Of a DNA stretch of 64,000 nt, positions 1-9,958 are shown piece after piece. Source of the DNA: Abyssibacter profundi (GTDB lineage: Bacteria > Pseudomonadota > Gammaproteobacteria > Nevskiales > OUC007); contig NZ_QEQK01000007.1 in the NCBI RefSeq assembly GCF_003151135.1, positions 144,501 through 208,500 on the forward strand, given 5' to 3'. The notes beneath the pieces are model-generated. The model was not told the origin of the DNA and did not search any database. It saw nothing but the letters and a program-made list of their open reading frames with translations. A program made the translations under genes and the position numbers. How positions within the stretch are numbered: position 1 is the stretch's first letter; every line of letters begins with the position of its first letter.

Positions 1-1
1 C

Positions 2-409
2 GCCATGCGCGAGAAGGACAAGGAGCGCCTGGCCACGATCCGCATGCTCACCGCCGCGATTAAGCAACGTGAAGTCGATGAGCGCATCGAGCTCACCGAC
101 GACGACGTGGTGGCCATCGTCGAAAAGCTGGTCAAGCAGCGCCGCGAAGCCGAAGCCCAGTATCGCGCGGGTGATCGTCCCGAATTGGCGGATCAGGAAG
201 CCGCCGAAGCCGCACTGCTGACGCCTTATCTGCCCGCCCAGCTGGATGAAGCGGAGATCGATGCGCTGATCGAACAGGCCATGGCCGACACCGGCGCCGA
301 ATCCATGCGCGACATGGGCAAGGTCATGGGCCAGCTCAAGCCCAAGGTCGCCGGCCGCACCGACATGTCCGCGCTCTCGGCCAAGATTAAAGCCCGCCTG
401 GCGGGCTAA
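2..409 (+). CDS. GatB/YqeY family protein, 5' truncated by window edge
   Basis: This is the C-terminal 135 or so residues of a YqeY-family protein. The family (usually about 148 aa) is related to the tail domain of the GatB subunit of tRNA amidotransferase, and its exact role is unsettled. The reading frame is open back to the first base, and the first visible Met is followed by REKDKERLATIR, which in relatives lies about 15 residues inside the protein, so the true start lies before the window. The conserved segment AAIKQREVDER and the C-terminal GxVMGxLKPKVAGRxD block are present. The next core genes are dnaG and rpoD, the usual gammaproteobacterial rpsU-yqeY-dnaG-rpoD order, although three other genes are inserted here. 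The product name is secure, the function less so. Confidence 0.92.
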   Translation, partial: AMREKDKERLATIRMLTAAIKQREVDERIELTDDDVVAIVEKLVKQRREAEAQYRAGDRPELADQEAAEAALLTPYLPAQLDEAEIDALIEQAMADTGAESMRDMGKVMGQLKPKVAGRTDMSALSAKIKARLAG

Positions 410-482
410 TTCAGCCTGCGCCGGAACACCACCGGCCATCCGCGGTCTTCTGCAGCAGACACCACACGCTGCCGGAGACCGC

Positions 483-668
483 ATGCCCCAACCTGGCCCC
501 AAGCACCCGTCGACCCGAAACCGGGATTCCGACGACGCAGCGGAAAGCCACGCGCCCGACCACGAAGCGAAGGAGGACGCGCTGGCCGATGAAGCCGGCG
601 ACGAATCCTTCCCGGCCAGTGATCCACCGGCCTGGACACCGGGCAAACCCGGCTCACCCGCAGGTTGA
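483..668 (+). CDS. Small acidic protein with ESFPASDPPAW motif
   Basis: A 61-residue hydrophilic, acidic protein with no signal peptide or membrane segment. A GGAG sequence sits 7 bases before the ATG. The second half carries DEAGDESFPASDPPAW, a motif I recognise from many short uncharacterised proteobacterial proteins in which a (D/E)ESFPASDPPA tail is the conserved part. No enzymatic motif is visible and it is probably disordered. It lies between yqeY and a lipoprotein gene on the same strand. Function unknown. Confidence 0.6.
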   Translation: MPQPGPKHPSTRNRDSDDAAESHAPDHEAKEDALADEAGDESFPASDPPAWTPGKPGSPAG

Positions 669-700
669 AGCCCGCCCATCGCCCATCGCATGATCGGCGC

Positions 701-1267
701 ATGAGCTCTACGACACGCCATGGCCGCAACATCGCCCTTGCAATGCTGGCGGCGGCCCTGAGTGCCTGCGTCACCACCGGCGCGGGCGGCGGCTTGCATA
801 CTCCAGTCTCCTTAGGCTCGGCGTCGGAACTGGCGCAAACCCTGAACCACGTCTTCCAGCCCCAGCCCAGCCCTGACGAGGGTCTGCGCAGAGCCACCCA
901 TGTCGCAGACGGCGAACTGGACAACGAATCGGCGGCCCCGGCAGCCGCCACAACGGAACAGCCGGTCGCCCTCGCCACGCAGACCGCATCGCCCGGCAAC
1001 AGCGACACCACCAAAGACGACCCTTGGCGGTGTGCCCGCACGCCGGGGGCGCGTGGCTGCGAGCGTCGCCACGGCGAAGACCTAGTCATCGCTCAACCCG
1101 ACATCCACGCCGCTCCCGGCGGGCTACCCGCCCCAGCCGAAGCCGCCCGCTCTTGCCGCATTCAGTGTGATGGCCAATGGCACAGGGTCAGTTGCGCATC
1201 AGACGCGGAAGCTCGTTGCGACTGCCATGCCGAGCCGGTGGCCCAGTGCGTGGACAAACCGCTCTAG
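701..1267 (+). CDS. Putative lipoprotein, function unknown
   Basis: A 188-residue protein. I chose the ATG at 701 over the in-frame TTG at 665 because it begins a clean lipoprotein signal: a basic n-region (STTRHGRN), a hydrophobic stretch and the lipobox LSAC with the modifiable Cys at about residue 24. The rest is rich in Ala, Pro and Thr and looks extended. The last 40 residues contain six cysteines (CRIQC, RVSC, RCDC, QCVD), suggesting a disulfide-bonded periplasmic tail. I do not recognise the family. The start overlaps no neighbour and there is no obvious operon partner. Confidence 0.5.
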   Translation: MSSTTRHGRNIALAMLAAALSACVTTGAGGGLHTPVSLGSASELAQTLNHVFQPQPSPDEGLRRATHVADGELDNESAAPAAATTEQPVALATQTASPGNSDTTKDDPWRCARTPGARGCERRHGEDLVIAQPDIHAAPGGLPAPAEAARSCRIQCDGQWHRVSCASDAEARCDCHAEPVAQCVDKPL

Positions 1268-1347
1268 ACGGACCCACCCACCTGCTCATCTAAGCCGACG
1301 GGGCCGGGCAGGCTAGAATGCCGGTCCATTTCGCGCTGCGAGCCACC

Positions 1348-1824
1348 ATGTCCATCTACGACTTTTCCGCCCAGACCATTGACGGCACGGAGCAGTCGCT
1401 CGCCGACTACAAGGGCCAGCCGCTGCTCATCGTCAACACCGCGAGTAAGTGTGGCTTCACGCCGCAGTACGAAGGCCTGGAAGCGCTCTACCAGCAGTAC
1501 AAGGACCAGGGCTTTGCGGTTCTGGGCTTTCCCTGCGATCAGTTTGGCCACCAGGAGCCGGGCGACGAAGAGGAGATCAAGTCGTTCTGCTCGCTGACCT
1601 ATAACGTCAGTTTCCCGATGTTCGCCAAGATCGAGGTCAATGGCGACAACGCCCACCCGCTGTACCAGCACCTTAAGCAGGCCAAGCCCGGCGTGCTGGG
1701 CTCACAAGGCATCAAGTGGAACTTCACCAAGTTTCTGGTCGACGGCCAGGGCGAGGTGGTGAAGCGCTACGCCCCCACCGACAAGCCGGCCTCGCTGACC
1801 CAGGACATCGAAGCCCTGCTCTAG
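1348..1824 (+). CDS. Glutathione peroxidase (Cys type)
   Basis: A 158-aa protein of the glutathione peroxidase family, usual length about 160 aa. It reduces hydrogen peroxide and organic hydroperoxides with thiols (glutathione or thioredoxin). The active-site segment NTASKCGFTPQY has cysteine at residue 35 instead of selenocysteine, as in most bacterial homologues. The GFPCDQFGHQEPG block carries the catalytic Gln and a second Cys that may act as a resolving Cys, and the WNFTKFLVD motif with the conserved Trp is present. The ATG at 1348 was chosen because the family starts at MSIYDFSA; the longer frame from 1318 adds unrelated residues. dnaG begins 23 bases downstream on the same strand. Confidence 0.93.
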   Translation: MSIYDFSAQTIDGTEQSLADYKGQPLLIVNTASKCGFTPQYEGLEALYQQYKDQGFAVLGFPCDQFGHQEPGDEEEIKSFCSLTYNVSFPMFAKIEVNGDNAHPLYQHLKQAKPGVLGSQGIKWNFTKFLVDGQGEVVKRYAPTDKPASLTQDIEALL

Positions 1825-1847
1825 CCTCATCACTGCCGAGCCCCCGC

Positions 1848-3566
1848 GTGGCCCGAATCCCGCAAAACTTTCTCGACGACCTGCTGGCGCGGACGGATAT
1901 CGTCCAGCTCATCGACGGCCGCGTGCCGCTCAAACGCCAGGGCAGCGAGTACGCCGCCTGCTGCCCGTTCCACGACGAAAAATCGCCCAGCTTCACGGTC
2001 TCGCCCACCAAGCAGTTCTATCACTGCTTCGGCTGCGGGGCGCATGGCACGGCCATCAGCTTCTTGATGGAGTACGACCGCCTGGAGTTTCGCGATGCGG
2101 TGGACGAGTTGGCCAAGCTGGCGGGTGTCGAGGTGCCGGTGGACGCCGCCGACAGCGGCCCGCGCATCGACCCGCGCATCTGGGAGGCATTGACGACCGC
2201 CCAGCAGATTTTTGCGCGGGCACTGCGGAGCTCGCCCAAGGCCATCGACTACCTCAAGGGCCGGGGGCTTGATGGCCAAACCGCCAAGCGCTTCGGCATC
2301 GGCTACGCACCCGACGCCTGGCAAACCGTTACCGACGCCGTGGGCGACAGCCGCATTGCCACCCAGGCGGGCCTGGCCATCCGCAAGGATGATGGCCGTG
2401 CCTATGACCGGTTTCGGGATCGCGTGACCTTTCCCATCCACGACCTGCGCGGCCGGGTCGTTGGCTTTGGCGGCCGGGCCTTTGGCGACGAAAAACCCAA
2501 GTATCTGAACTCGCCCGAAACCCCGGTGTTCCACAAGGGCAACCAGCTCTACGGCCTGTACGAGGCCCGCCAGGCCAACAAGACGCTGGAACACCTGCTG
2601 GTTGTCGAGGGCTACATGGATGTGGTCGCGCTGTCGCAGTTCGGCATTCACTGCGCGGTGGCCACCCTGGGCACGGCGACCACCACGGAGCACATCAATC
2701 TGATGTTCCGCTCCACCTCGCGCATCGTGCTGTGTTTTGACGGCGACCGGGCGGGCCGCGAGGCCGGTTGGCGCGCCGTGGAGCGCGCACTGCCCGCCAT
2801 GCGCGACGGCCGCGAAATTCGCCTGCTGTTTCTGCCCGACGGCGAAGATCCCGACACGCTGGTGCGCAAAGAGGGGCCGGAGGCGTTCAACACCCGTGTG
2901 GCCGAGGCCGAACCGCTGTCGCAGTTCCTCCTGGACCAGCTGACCGAGCAGGTCGACCTGTCCTCGGTCGACGGCCGCGCCCGATTGGTTGCGCTGGCCA
3001 CGCCGCACCTCGAAGCCCTGGCGCCGGGCGCGTTCCGCAAGGGGCTGGAGCAACAGGTGTCGCAAATTGTTGGCTTCGACATCCACGACATGACCGCCGT
3101 GGCCCCGCCACCACCGCCCCGGGCGCCGGAGCCCACACCCGACGCCGGGGCCGACGAATTCGAAGCCCCCACCCTGACGCCACGCCTGCGCCGCGCCGCG
3201 CGCGCGTTGCTGGAACAACCGGCCCTGGCCGCCGAGCTGCCCGAGATCCCGCGCCTGGCCGATGACCCCGGTCAGCAGTTTCTGGAACAGCTACTGCACG
3301 CGTTTGCCGCTAACCCGCAGCTCACGGCCGCCCAGTACACCGAACGCCTGCGCGGCGAACCGGACGAGGCCACGCTGGACGATGTGCTTGCCGGCCCGCC
3401 GTTTCCACCGGGTTTCGACGCAGCGGCCGACTTTCGGGAAGTGCTGAAACGCATCGTCGCGGACAACGCCAAACAGCGTGTCCAAACCCTGATGCAGCTG
3501 GCACAGGAACGGGAACTGACCCAGGCCGAGCGCGACGAGCTGCGCGCCGGCTACCAGCGTGGATAA
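1848..3566 (+). CDS. dnaG: DNA primase DnaG
   Basis: A 572-residue DNA primase that lays RNA primers for lagging-strand synthesis and works with the replicative helicase. Domains in order: CHC2 zinc-binding domain (C39, H42, C60, C63 in CPFHDEKSPSF...YHCFGC), catalytic core with a TOPRIM fold (VEGYMDVVAL around residue 253 with the catalytic Glu, then FDGDRAGREA with the Asp cluster), a proline-rich linker (APPPPPRAPEP) and a C-terminal helicase-binding domain. The GTG at 1848 is chosen because it gives the conserved N-terminus ARIPQNFLDDLLARTDIV; the frame also extends upstream into gpx, which is not credible. It belongs to the macromolecular synthesis operon arrangement with rpoD, though 387 bases separate them. 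Confidence 0.96.
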   Translation: MARIPQNFLDDLLARTDIVQLIDGRVPLKRQGSEYAACCPFHDEKSPSFTVSPTKQFYHCFGCGAHGTAISFLMEYDRLEFRDAVDELAKLAGVEVPVDAADSGPRIDPRIWEALTTAQQIFARALRSSPKAIDYLKGRGLDGQTAKRFGIGYAPDAWQTVTDAVGDSRIATQAGLAIRKDDGRAYDRFRDRVTFPIHDLRGRVVGFGGRAFGDEKPKYLNSPETPVFHKGNQLYGLYEARQANKTLEHLLVVEGYMDVVALSQFGIHCAVATLGTATTTEHINLMFRSTSRIVLCFDGDRAGREAGWRAVERALPAMRDGREIRLLFLPDGEDPDTLVRKEGPEAFNTRVAEAEPLSQFLLDQLTEQVDLSSVDGRARLVALATPHLEALAPGAFRKGLEQQVSQIVGFDIHDMTAVAPPPPPRAPEPTPDAGADEFEAPTLTPRLRRAARALLEQPALAAELPEIPRLADDPGQQFLEQLLHAFAANPQLTAAQYTERLRGEPDEATLDDVLAGPPFPPGFDAAADFREVLKRIVADNAKQRVQTLMQLAQERELTQAERDELRAGYQRG

Positions 3567-3953
3567 TTTTTTTCGCCCCGCCCCTTGAACTTCGAAAATC
3601 ACCCCCTATCTAACTAGGCCGCGTGAGGGCGCCCGGGCTTTGCGACGACGATTCGCAGTGGCTTGCAGTCCACACCCTCGATGCCGATCGGGCCTTAACA
3701 CGCTGGGACGTCGCCTGAAGACACGCGCAGTTTGCGCCGTCTACGGGCCTGACCGTCCAGGTGCTTTTGCACTGAGCCAACCGGCCTACAAGCCGGCACA
3801 ACCTGCCTGGGCCCGCGCGTGATCGCTGGCCTCGCATCCCTTGTCGATGGCGGCAGGTCTTGCCGCGCCTTGCCTAAGCTGGTAATGGCTCAGTAAAATG
3901 GCGTGTTCTGCCGGCGTCTTAGCGCCGGCTTCCTACTTTTAAGACCGGATCCT
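3567..3953 (+). other. dnaG-rpoD intergenic region
   Basis: 387 bases without a convincing gene. It begins with a T-rich run just after the dnaG stop. A 60-codon open frame at 3640-3822 has no recognisable product or ribosome site and is dismissed. The distal end probably carries the rpoD promoter and leader. Confidence 0.5.
3870..3899 (+). promoter_or_regulatory. Candidate sigma-70 promoter for rpoD
   Basis: TTGCCT (3870-3875) and TAAAAT (3894-3899) are separated by 18 bases, an acceptable match to -35 TTGACA and -10 TATAAT. It lies about 55 bases before the rpoD start. Seen by eye only. Confidence 0.35.
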
Positions 3954-5807
<1,854 letters not shown>

Positions 5808-5829
5808 GCGCCCGACAGGGTAGAATCAA

Positions 5830-5855
5830 CGCCCCGGTCCGCCGGGGCGTTTTCT
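5830..5855 (+). terminator. Rho-independent terminator of rpoD
   Basis: GC-rich hairpin: CGCCCCGG (5830-5837) pairs with CCGGGGCG (5842-5849) around the loop TCCG, followed by TTTTCTT. It starts 22 bases after the rpoD stop. Confidence 0.88.
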
Positions 5856-5902
5856 TGTCAGACCGGGTGGCGTGCAACGCGACCACCCCGCAACAACACG
5901 AT

Positions 5903-5979
<77 letters not shown>

Positions 5980-6063
5980 TATATTTCAAAGAGTTATATC
6001 GCACTGTGACGATCGGCTCATAAGCTGGCCACTCGGCCACATTATGCCGCCACTTACAGTTGG

Positions 6064-6093
6064 GGGTTCTACCCCGTTCTCGCGGACACTTTC
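6064..6093 (+). repeat. Left terminal inverted repeat of the IS3 element
   Basis: Starts GGGTTCTACCCCGTT. Pairs with 7258-7287; 15 of the first 15 positions match, and the internal CGGAC block also matches. Confidence 0.8.
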
Positions 6094-6125
6094 AAGAAGC
6101 CTGATACTGGGCCAAAGGAGTGTTT

Positions 6126-6413
6126 ATGTCGAAGCGTAGGAAGTTCAGTCGAGAGTTCAAGCAAGGGGCTGTGGAGCAGACCTATCAGCCGGGTGTGACG
6201 TGTGCGCAGGTTGCCCGTGAGCTTGAGATTGGCGCCAATCTGCTGACCCGCTGGCGACGGGAAGCCGAGGCAGCTGGTTTGGCGGCATTCGGTGGTACCG
6301 GATCCGCTCGAGATGCCGAGTTGATGCGCCTGAAGCGCGAGCTGGCGCGGGTCAAGAAGGAACGGGATTTTTTAGCAAAAGCGGCAACGTTCTTTGCCAA
6401 GGAATCGTCCTGA
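6126..6413 (+). CDS. IS3 transposase OrfA (helix-turn-helix)
   Basis: 95 residues. It binds the IS ends through an HTH_Tnp_1/IS3-type domain: [17 protein letters not shown], then [19 protein letters not shown], followed by a leucine-zipper-like helix ([20 protein letters not shown]) that drives oligomerisation. An AAAGGAG ribosome site lies 5 bases before the ATG at 6126. Near the end, T TTT TTA at 6368-6374 is a canonical X XXY YYZ slippery heptamer in the right phase for a -1 shift into OrfB, so an OrfAB fusion transposase of about 385 aa is likely made. Confidence 0.9.
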   Translation: MSKRRKFSREFKQGAVEQTYQPGVTCAQVARELEIGANLLTRWRREAEAAGLAAFGGTGSARDAELMRLKRELARVKKERDFLAKAATFFAKESS

Positions 6414-6460
6414 GATATCAGGCGATCTGGCGTTGTCGCGATGAGTTTCCAATCCGCATA

Positions 6461-7282
6461 ATGTGCCGCTGTCTGCAGGTTTCGCCGAGCGGCTATTACG
6501 GTTGGGTTGATCGCCCGCCGAGTGCTCGGCAGCGCGACAATGAGCGTCTGCTGGTGCGGATGCGGCAGATGCACGAGGACAGCCAAGGTGCGATCGGCGC
6601 CCCACGCATGTGGGAAGACCTGGTCGAGGAAGGCGAGACAGCGAGCCTAAACCGGGTCGCTCGCGTAATGGCCGCCGATGGCTTGCAGGGTCGGCCGCGT
6701 AAGAAGATGCGTGGCCAGAAGGGTCAACCCAGCTTGCCCGAGCCTGGTGTGGAGAATCTACTGGAGCGTGATTTCACGGCACTGGAGCCGGAAGCCAAGT
6801 GGGTCACGGATATCACCGAGATCCCGACCGGCGAAGGAAAGCTCTTCCTGTGTGTTGTGATTGATCTCTTCAGCAAGCTGGTGATCGGCTGGTCGATGCA
6901 TCACCGTCAGGATCGGCAGATGGTGCTGCGAGCGGTCGAGATGGCGATCTGGCAGCGGCAAGGCAGCAGCTCTGTGATCTTGCATTCGGACCGCGGCAGC
7001 CAATTCCGCAGCGGTGATTACCAACGATTTCTCAAGCGCAATACGCTGATCTGCTCAATGAGTGCCGTTGGCCATTGTGGCGACAACGCCGCCTGCGAGG
7101 GCTTCTTCGGATTGCTCAAGCGTGACCGTGTCCATCACGCGAGGTACCCGAGCCTGGATGCCGCCAAGGCCGACGTATTTGACTACATCGAGCGATTTCA
7201 CAATCCTCGGATGCGGCGCAGAGTCGCCAGGCAAGATCGAAAGTTTTCAGACCTTTTCAAACCGTCCGTGGAAACGGGGTAG
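6461..7282 (+). CDS. IS3 transposase OrfB (DDE integrase core)
   Basis: 273 residues from the first ATG. The frame is open and resembles OrfB further upstream, through [16 protein letters not shown] at about 6410-6460, so translation probably enters by -1 frameshift or a non-ATG start. HTH_21-like region ([21 protein letters not shown]) followed by the rve catalytic core: D in [10 protein letters not shown] in LHSDRGSQF and E in [14 protein letters not shown], i.e. the full DDE triad with the IS3 spacing. No internal stop is seen, so the element may be active. It ends inside the right terminal repeat. Confidence 0.92.
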   Translation: MCRCLQVSPSGYYGWVDRPPSARQRDNERLLVRMRQMHEDSQGAIGAPRMWEDLVEEGETASLNRVARVMAADGLQGRPRKKMRGQKGQPSLPEPGVENLLERDFTALEPEAKWVTDITEIPTGEGKLFLCVVIDLFSKLVIGWSMHHRQDRQMVLRAVEMAIWQRQGSSSVILHSDRGSQFRSGDYQRFLKRNTLICSMSAVGHCGDNAACEGFFGLLKRDRVHHARYPSLDAAKADVFDYIERFHNPRMRRRVARQDRKFSDLFKPSVETG

Positions 7283-7287
7283 AACCC
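7258..7287 (-). repeat. Right terminal inverted repeat of the IS3 element
   Basis: Complement begins GGGTTCTACCCCGTT, matching the left end. It overlaps the last codons of OrfB, as is common in this family. Confidence 0.8.
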
Positions 7288-7469
7288 AAACCCCTCTATA
7301 GGCGCTTACGCAACTCGCACAGCGACCATTCGGTTGCTTCGCGAGATACGCTGCGGGACCCTACAATTAGCTACGAACGCACGAGCAGTTTCGGCCTCGT
7401 CAGGTTCAAGCGACTCGAGGCTACGACAAAGGCGGAATTGCTGGGCGCTTACCGAAGCATGGCACCTTT

Positions 7470-9275
7470 ATGGTGACCCGAAGTAATCCCACTGCCAGTT
7501 GCGTATTGAGATTGGATGCACTTAGCTCAACTAACATTCCAAAGCGGGAGAACCAACCATGGCAGAAAAGAAGTGAGGGATTCGTCTTGAGAGCAGCTTC
7601 GTTCAGAACAGATGATCGCTTACTTGAGGAACGACGTAAGCTGGGCGCGTTCTACACTCCCGTGGCCCTCAGCCAGATCCTGTCAAATTGGGTCATCCGC
7701 TCGGCGTCTGACACCGTGCTCGAACCAAGTTTCGGGGGTTGCGGCTTCCTGCAAGCGGCTCGCAACCGCCTGTCGGCGCTAGGTTGCGCATCTCCCAAGT
7801 CCCAGATCTATGGATGCGATATCGACCCAGTAGCGTTCGATTATTTGGCCGCCGTGCTGGGTACGCCCGTCGATCTGATACGGTTTTCCCAATCCGACTT
7901 TTTGTCTGTGTCTCCTGGCGCGCCTTGGCCAGATCGCTTCTCAGGCATTCTCGCCAACCCACCCTACATTCCTTACCAAGCCTTGGGCACTAACTTGCGG
8001 AAGAACTTATCAAACCGCGAGTGGCCGATTGCGGGAATTGGCGGTCGCGCAAGCCTTTGGGCCTATTTCATCGCGCACGCTGTATCGTTTCTTGCCCCGA
8101 AAGGACGGATGGCGTGGGTCTTGCCTGGAGCCTTTCTACAAGCCGACTACGCGAAGCCTATCCGGAGGTACCTTGCCTCTTCATTCGAACGTACCTCGGC
8201 AATTGTCCTGCGCGAACGTATCTTCCTTGATGCTGGGACGAACGAGGAGACTGTTGTCCTGCTAGCAGACGGATACGGATCGACTGAAGCCCCAGCACCG
8301 ATCCAGCTCGCTGAAGCAACTACCTTGTCCGACCTGATCCGTATGATCGGCAAGTGGGATGGTGGAAAGCGAGTCGCCTGCCAGATCGAAGAAGCTAGGC
8401 CGGCGTCTTTGAGCCTCAATACCCGTGAGCGTGCGCTACTGACCGCGATCGAGGCTCGTCAAGACTGCATCACCTTCGGCGATATCGCGAACGTACGGAT
8501 CGGCCTCGTTACGGGGGCTAACAAGTTCTTCGTCCTGTCGATAGATGAAGTGGAGGATGCTGGCCTTGATGCGCTCGACTGTACACCCATCCTAGCCAAG
8601 TTTCTTGCCGCTCCGGGGGTCTCCTACACCTCGACGGATCATGAAAATTTAGCAGGTAGCGGTGCCCGGTGTTATCTCGTCGGCCGCCCCGGAAACGAAC
8701 GCTCAGCGCCCTTAGTCGCGTATCACGAAACCTTCGACAAGGCCGCACGGGTGAAAACAAGTACCTTCCGCAAGCGCAAGATCTGGTGGCAGCCCAACGA
8801 CGGCAGGGTTCCAGATGCCTTCTTCCCGGTCATGCACCACTTCGGCCCCAGACTAGTGCTGAACCCAGACGGCCTAACCAACACCAACACAATCCATCGC
8901 GTCTATTTCCGGGAGAACATGTCACAGCTGAGTCGGCGACTGGTTGCGGTCTCGATGCTGACGACATTTGCTCAGGTTTCCGCTGAAATGGTCGGGCGGC
9001 GTTATGGATCGGGGGTGTTGAAGCATGAGCCCCGCGAAGCCGAGCGCATTCGGATGCTAGTGCCAGCAGGTCTGACCGTACGCTCGATTAACACCGCCTT
9101 CGAGAGGATCGATCGTTTGTTGAGGGCAGGCAGGCGGGACGAAGCGACAGCTGCCGCCGACGCCTTGATCATGAAAGCCCCGGGTTTGCCTGACAGTGCG
9201 ACCGAAACCCTCTCGAAGATGCTGCTCGATATCCGTCTGCGGCGGCGGCCGCAATCTCGAACAGCCAGTCGCTAA
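7470..9275 (+). CDS. N6-adenine DNA methyltransferase (Eco57I/TaqI-like class)
   Basis: 601 residues as drawn. An amino-methyltransferase: motif X/I region RRKLGAFYTPVALSQIL and VLEPSFGGCGFL (S-adenosylmethionine binding), an acidic loop GCDIDP, and the catalytic motif IV NPPYIPY at about residue 165. The C-terminal 300 residues (from ITFGDIANVRIGLVTGANKFF) resemble the target-recognition half of TaqI/Eco57I-type enzymes. No nuclease domain is seen, so it is either a stand-alone methylase or the modification arm of a system with the convergent operon on the other strand. The start is uncertain: a TTG at 7587 behind GAGGGA would give 562 aa, and a tiny MAEKK frame begins at 7559. Codon use is less GC-rich than the flanking core genes. 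It ends in a 4-base overlap with the next, convergent gene. Confidence 0.85.
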   Translation: MVTRSNPTASCVLRLDALSSTNIPKRENQPWQKRSEGFVLRAASFRTDDRLLEERRKLGAFYTPVALSQILSNWVIRSASDTVLEPSFGGCGFLQAARNRLSALGCASPKSQIYGCDIDPVAFDYLAAVLGTPVDLIRFSQSDFLSVSPGAPWPDRFSGILANPPYIPYQALGTNLRKNLSNREWPIAGIGGRASLWAYFIAHAVSFLAPKGRMAWVLPGAFLQADYAKPIRRYLASSFERTSAIVLRERIFLDAGTNEETVVLLADGYGSTEAPAPIQLAEATTLSDLIRMIGKWDGGKRVACQIEEARPASLSLNTRERALLTAIEARQDCITFGDIANVRIGLVTGANKFFVLSIDEVEDAGLDALDCTPILAKFLAAPGVSYTSTDHENLAGSGARCYLVGRPGNERSAPLVAYHETFDKAARVKTSTFRKRKIWWQPNDGRVPDAFFPVMHHFGPRLVLNPDGLTNTNTIHRVYFRENMSQLSRRLVAVSMLTTFAQVSAEMVGRRYGSGVLKHEPREAERIRMLVPAGLTVRSINTAFERIDRLLRAGRRDEATAAADALIMKAPGLPDSATETLSKMLLDIRLRRRPQSRTASR

Positions 9276-9958
9276 GAGTCTCGCCAAGCGCTCGCCCACA
9301 TCGTGTTTAGGGTGGTCGTAGAGCTTTGCGACAGAGAACTTGTTAGTCGCTGAGCATAATGCTTATAGCAGAGCTTTTGAAACAGCGTGATCGCCCGGCA
9401 CCAGTTCGGATCATCTCGCATATCCAACCAATTCGCCTCATAGAAGTTTGCCGCGACCAATTCGCTTAGCAAGGCGAGCTCCATCGGCGGATGACACCAG
9501 CGGGGCACTCGAAGCGGATGGTCGAGATGGCCAGCATCGTGGTGATGGCCGCCATACTGAAGGTGAAAGAGAGGACCATTTTGCGCCACGCCGCCGTGTA
9601 CGTTGGCGAGGTCAAGGTGCCATCGTGATACGGGATTGCCTTGATCGTCATCAATCTCCAACGCCAGATCAAGGGAGGCGAACGGCGGAGTTGTTCGCTC
9701 TTTCTGGTCAACCCAGATCTTCTTGGCCGTGATAGCAGGAGCAATTGTCTTGCCACCCCTGTCTTTATGTTTGACGAAACGAATGGGGTCGCCCCGATCA
9801 ACTTCGGTTACCCACGAGACGGCATTCTTGTGCCGCTTCAATTCGCCCGAGATCCGAGACAAAACAGTATAGCCTTCCGGTTCGACAATTTCGCTGTGAA
9901 GCAACTTGTTCGCGACTACGGAGAGCGCGTCACCTGCTGACTCCGCTGTAATCGGCAT
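9272..9958 (-). CDS. Conserved-looking protein of unknown function, third gene of GHKL/REC operon
   Basis: 228 residues, no signal peptide or membrane segment. I do not recognise the family. Notable segments: an acidic/aromatic region (SLDLALEIDDDQGN, RWHLDLANVHGG), a His-rich turn (QYGGHHHDAGHLDH) and a conserved-looking helix PPMELALLSELVAANFY followed by a W/C-rich segment. No PD-(D/E)xK or HNH signature is clear. It is translationally coupled to the response-regulator gene (TGATG overlap at 9958) and its 3' end overlaps the methyltransferase 3' end by 4 bases. Context suggests an effector or accessory subunit of the cluster; this is inference. Confidence 0.6.
   Translation of the reverse strand: MPITAESAGDALSVVANKLLHSEIVEPEGYTVLSRISGELKRHKNAVSWVTEVDRGDPIRFVKHKDRGGKTIAPAITAKKIWVDQKERTTPPFASLDLALEIDDDQGNPVSRWHLDLANVHGGVAQNGPLFHLQYGGHHHDAGHLDHPLRVPRWCHPPMELALLSELVAANFYEANWLDMRDDPNWCRAITLFQKLCYKHYAQRLTSSLSQSSTTTLNTMWASAWRDS

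Larger units (their letters stand above)
6064..7287 (+). mobile_element. IS3-family insertion sequence, apparently intact
   Basis: About 1.22 kb. The terminal inverted repeats share 15 perfect end bases (GGGTTCTACCCCGTT at 6064-6078 and its complement at 7273-7287) and further similarity inward to about 30 bases. It encodes the two overlapping IS3-type frames, a helix-turn-helix OrfA and a DDE OrfB in the -1 frame. I could not find a convincing 3-5 bp target duplication (TGG on the left, AAA on the right). It sits 84 bases after the tRNA. Confidence 0.9.

Noticed and set aside
406-1089. 227-codon minus-strand frame
   Set aside because: Overlaps two plus-strand genes with better signals, Arg-rich and no homology seen.
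1830-3218. 462-codon minus-strand frame opposite dnaG
   Set aside because: It lies entirely within dnaG on the other strand, has no recognised family and a His/Gln/Gly/Ala-rich composition typical of shadow frames in GC-rich DNA.
3640-3822. 60-codon frame between dnaG and rpoD
   Set aside because: No ribosome site or recognisable product; the region is better read as the rpoD leader.
6058-7293. Target-site duplication of the IS3 element
   Set aside because: Flanks TGG and AAA do not match, so no duplication is claimed.
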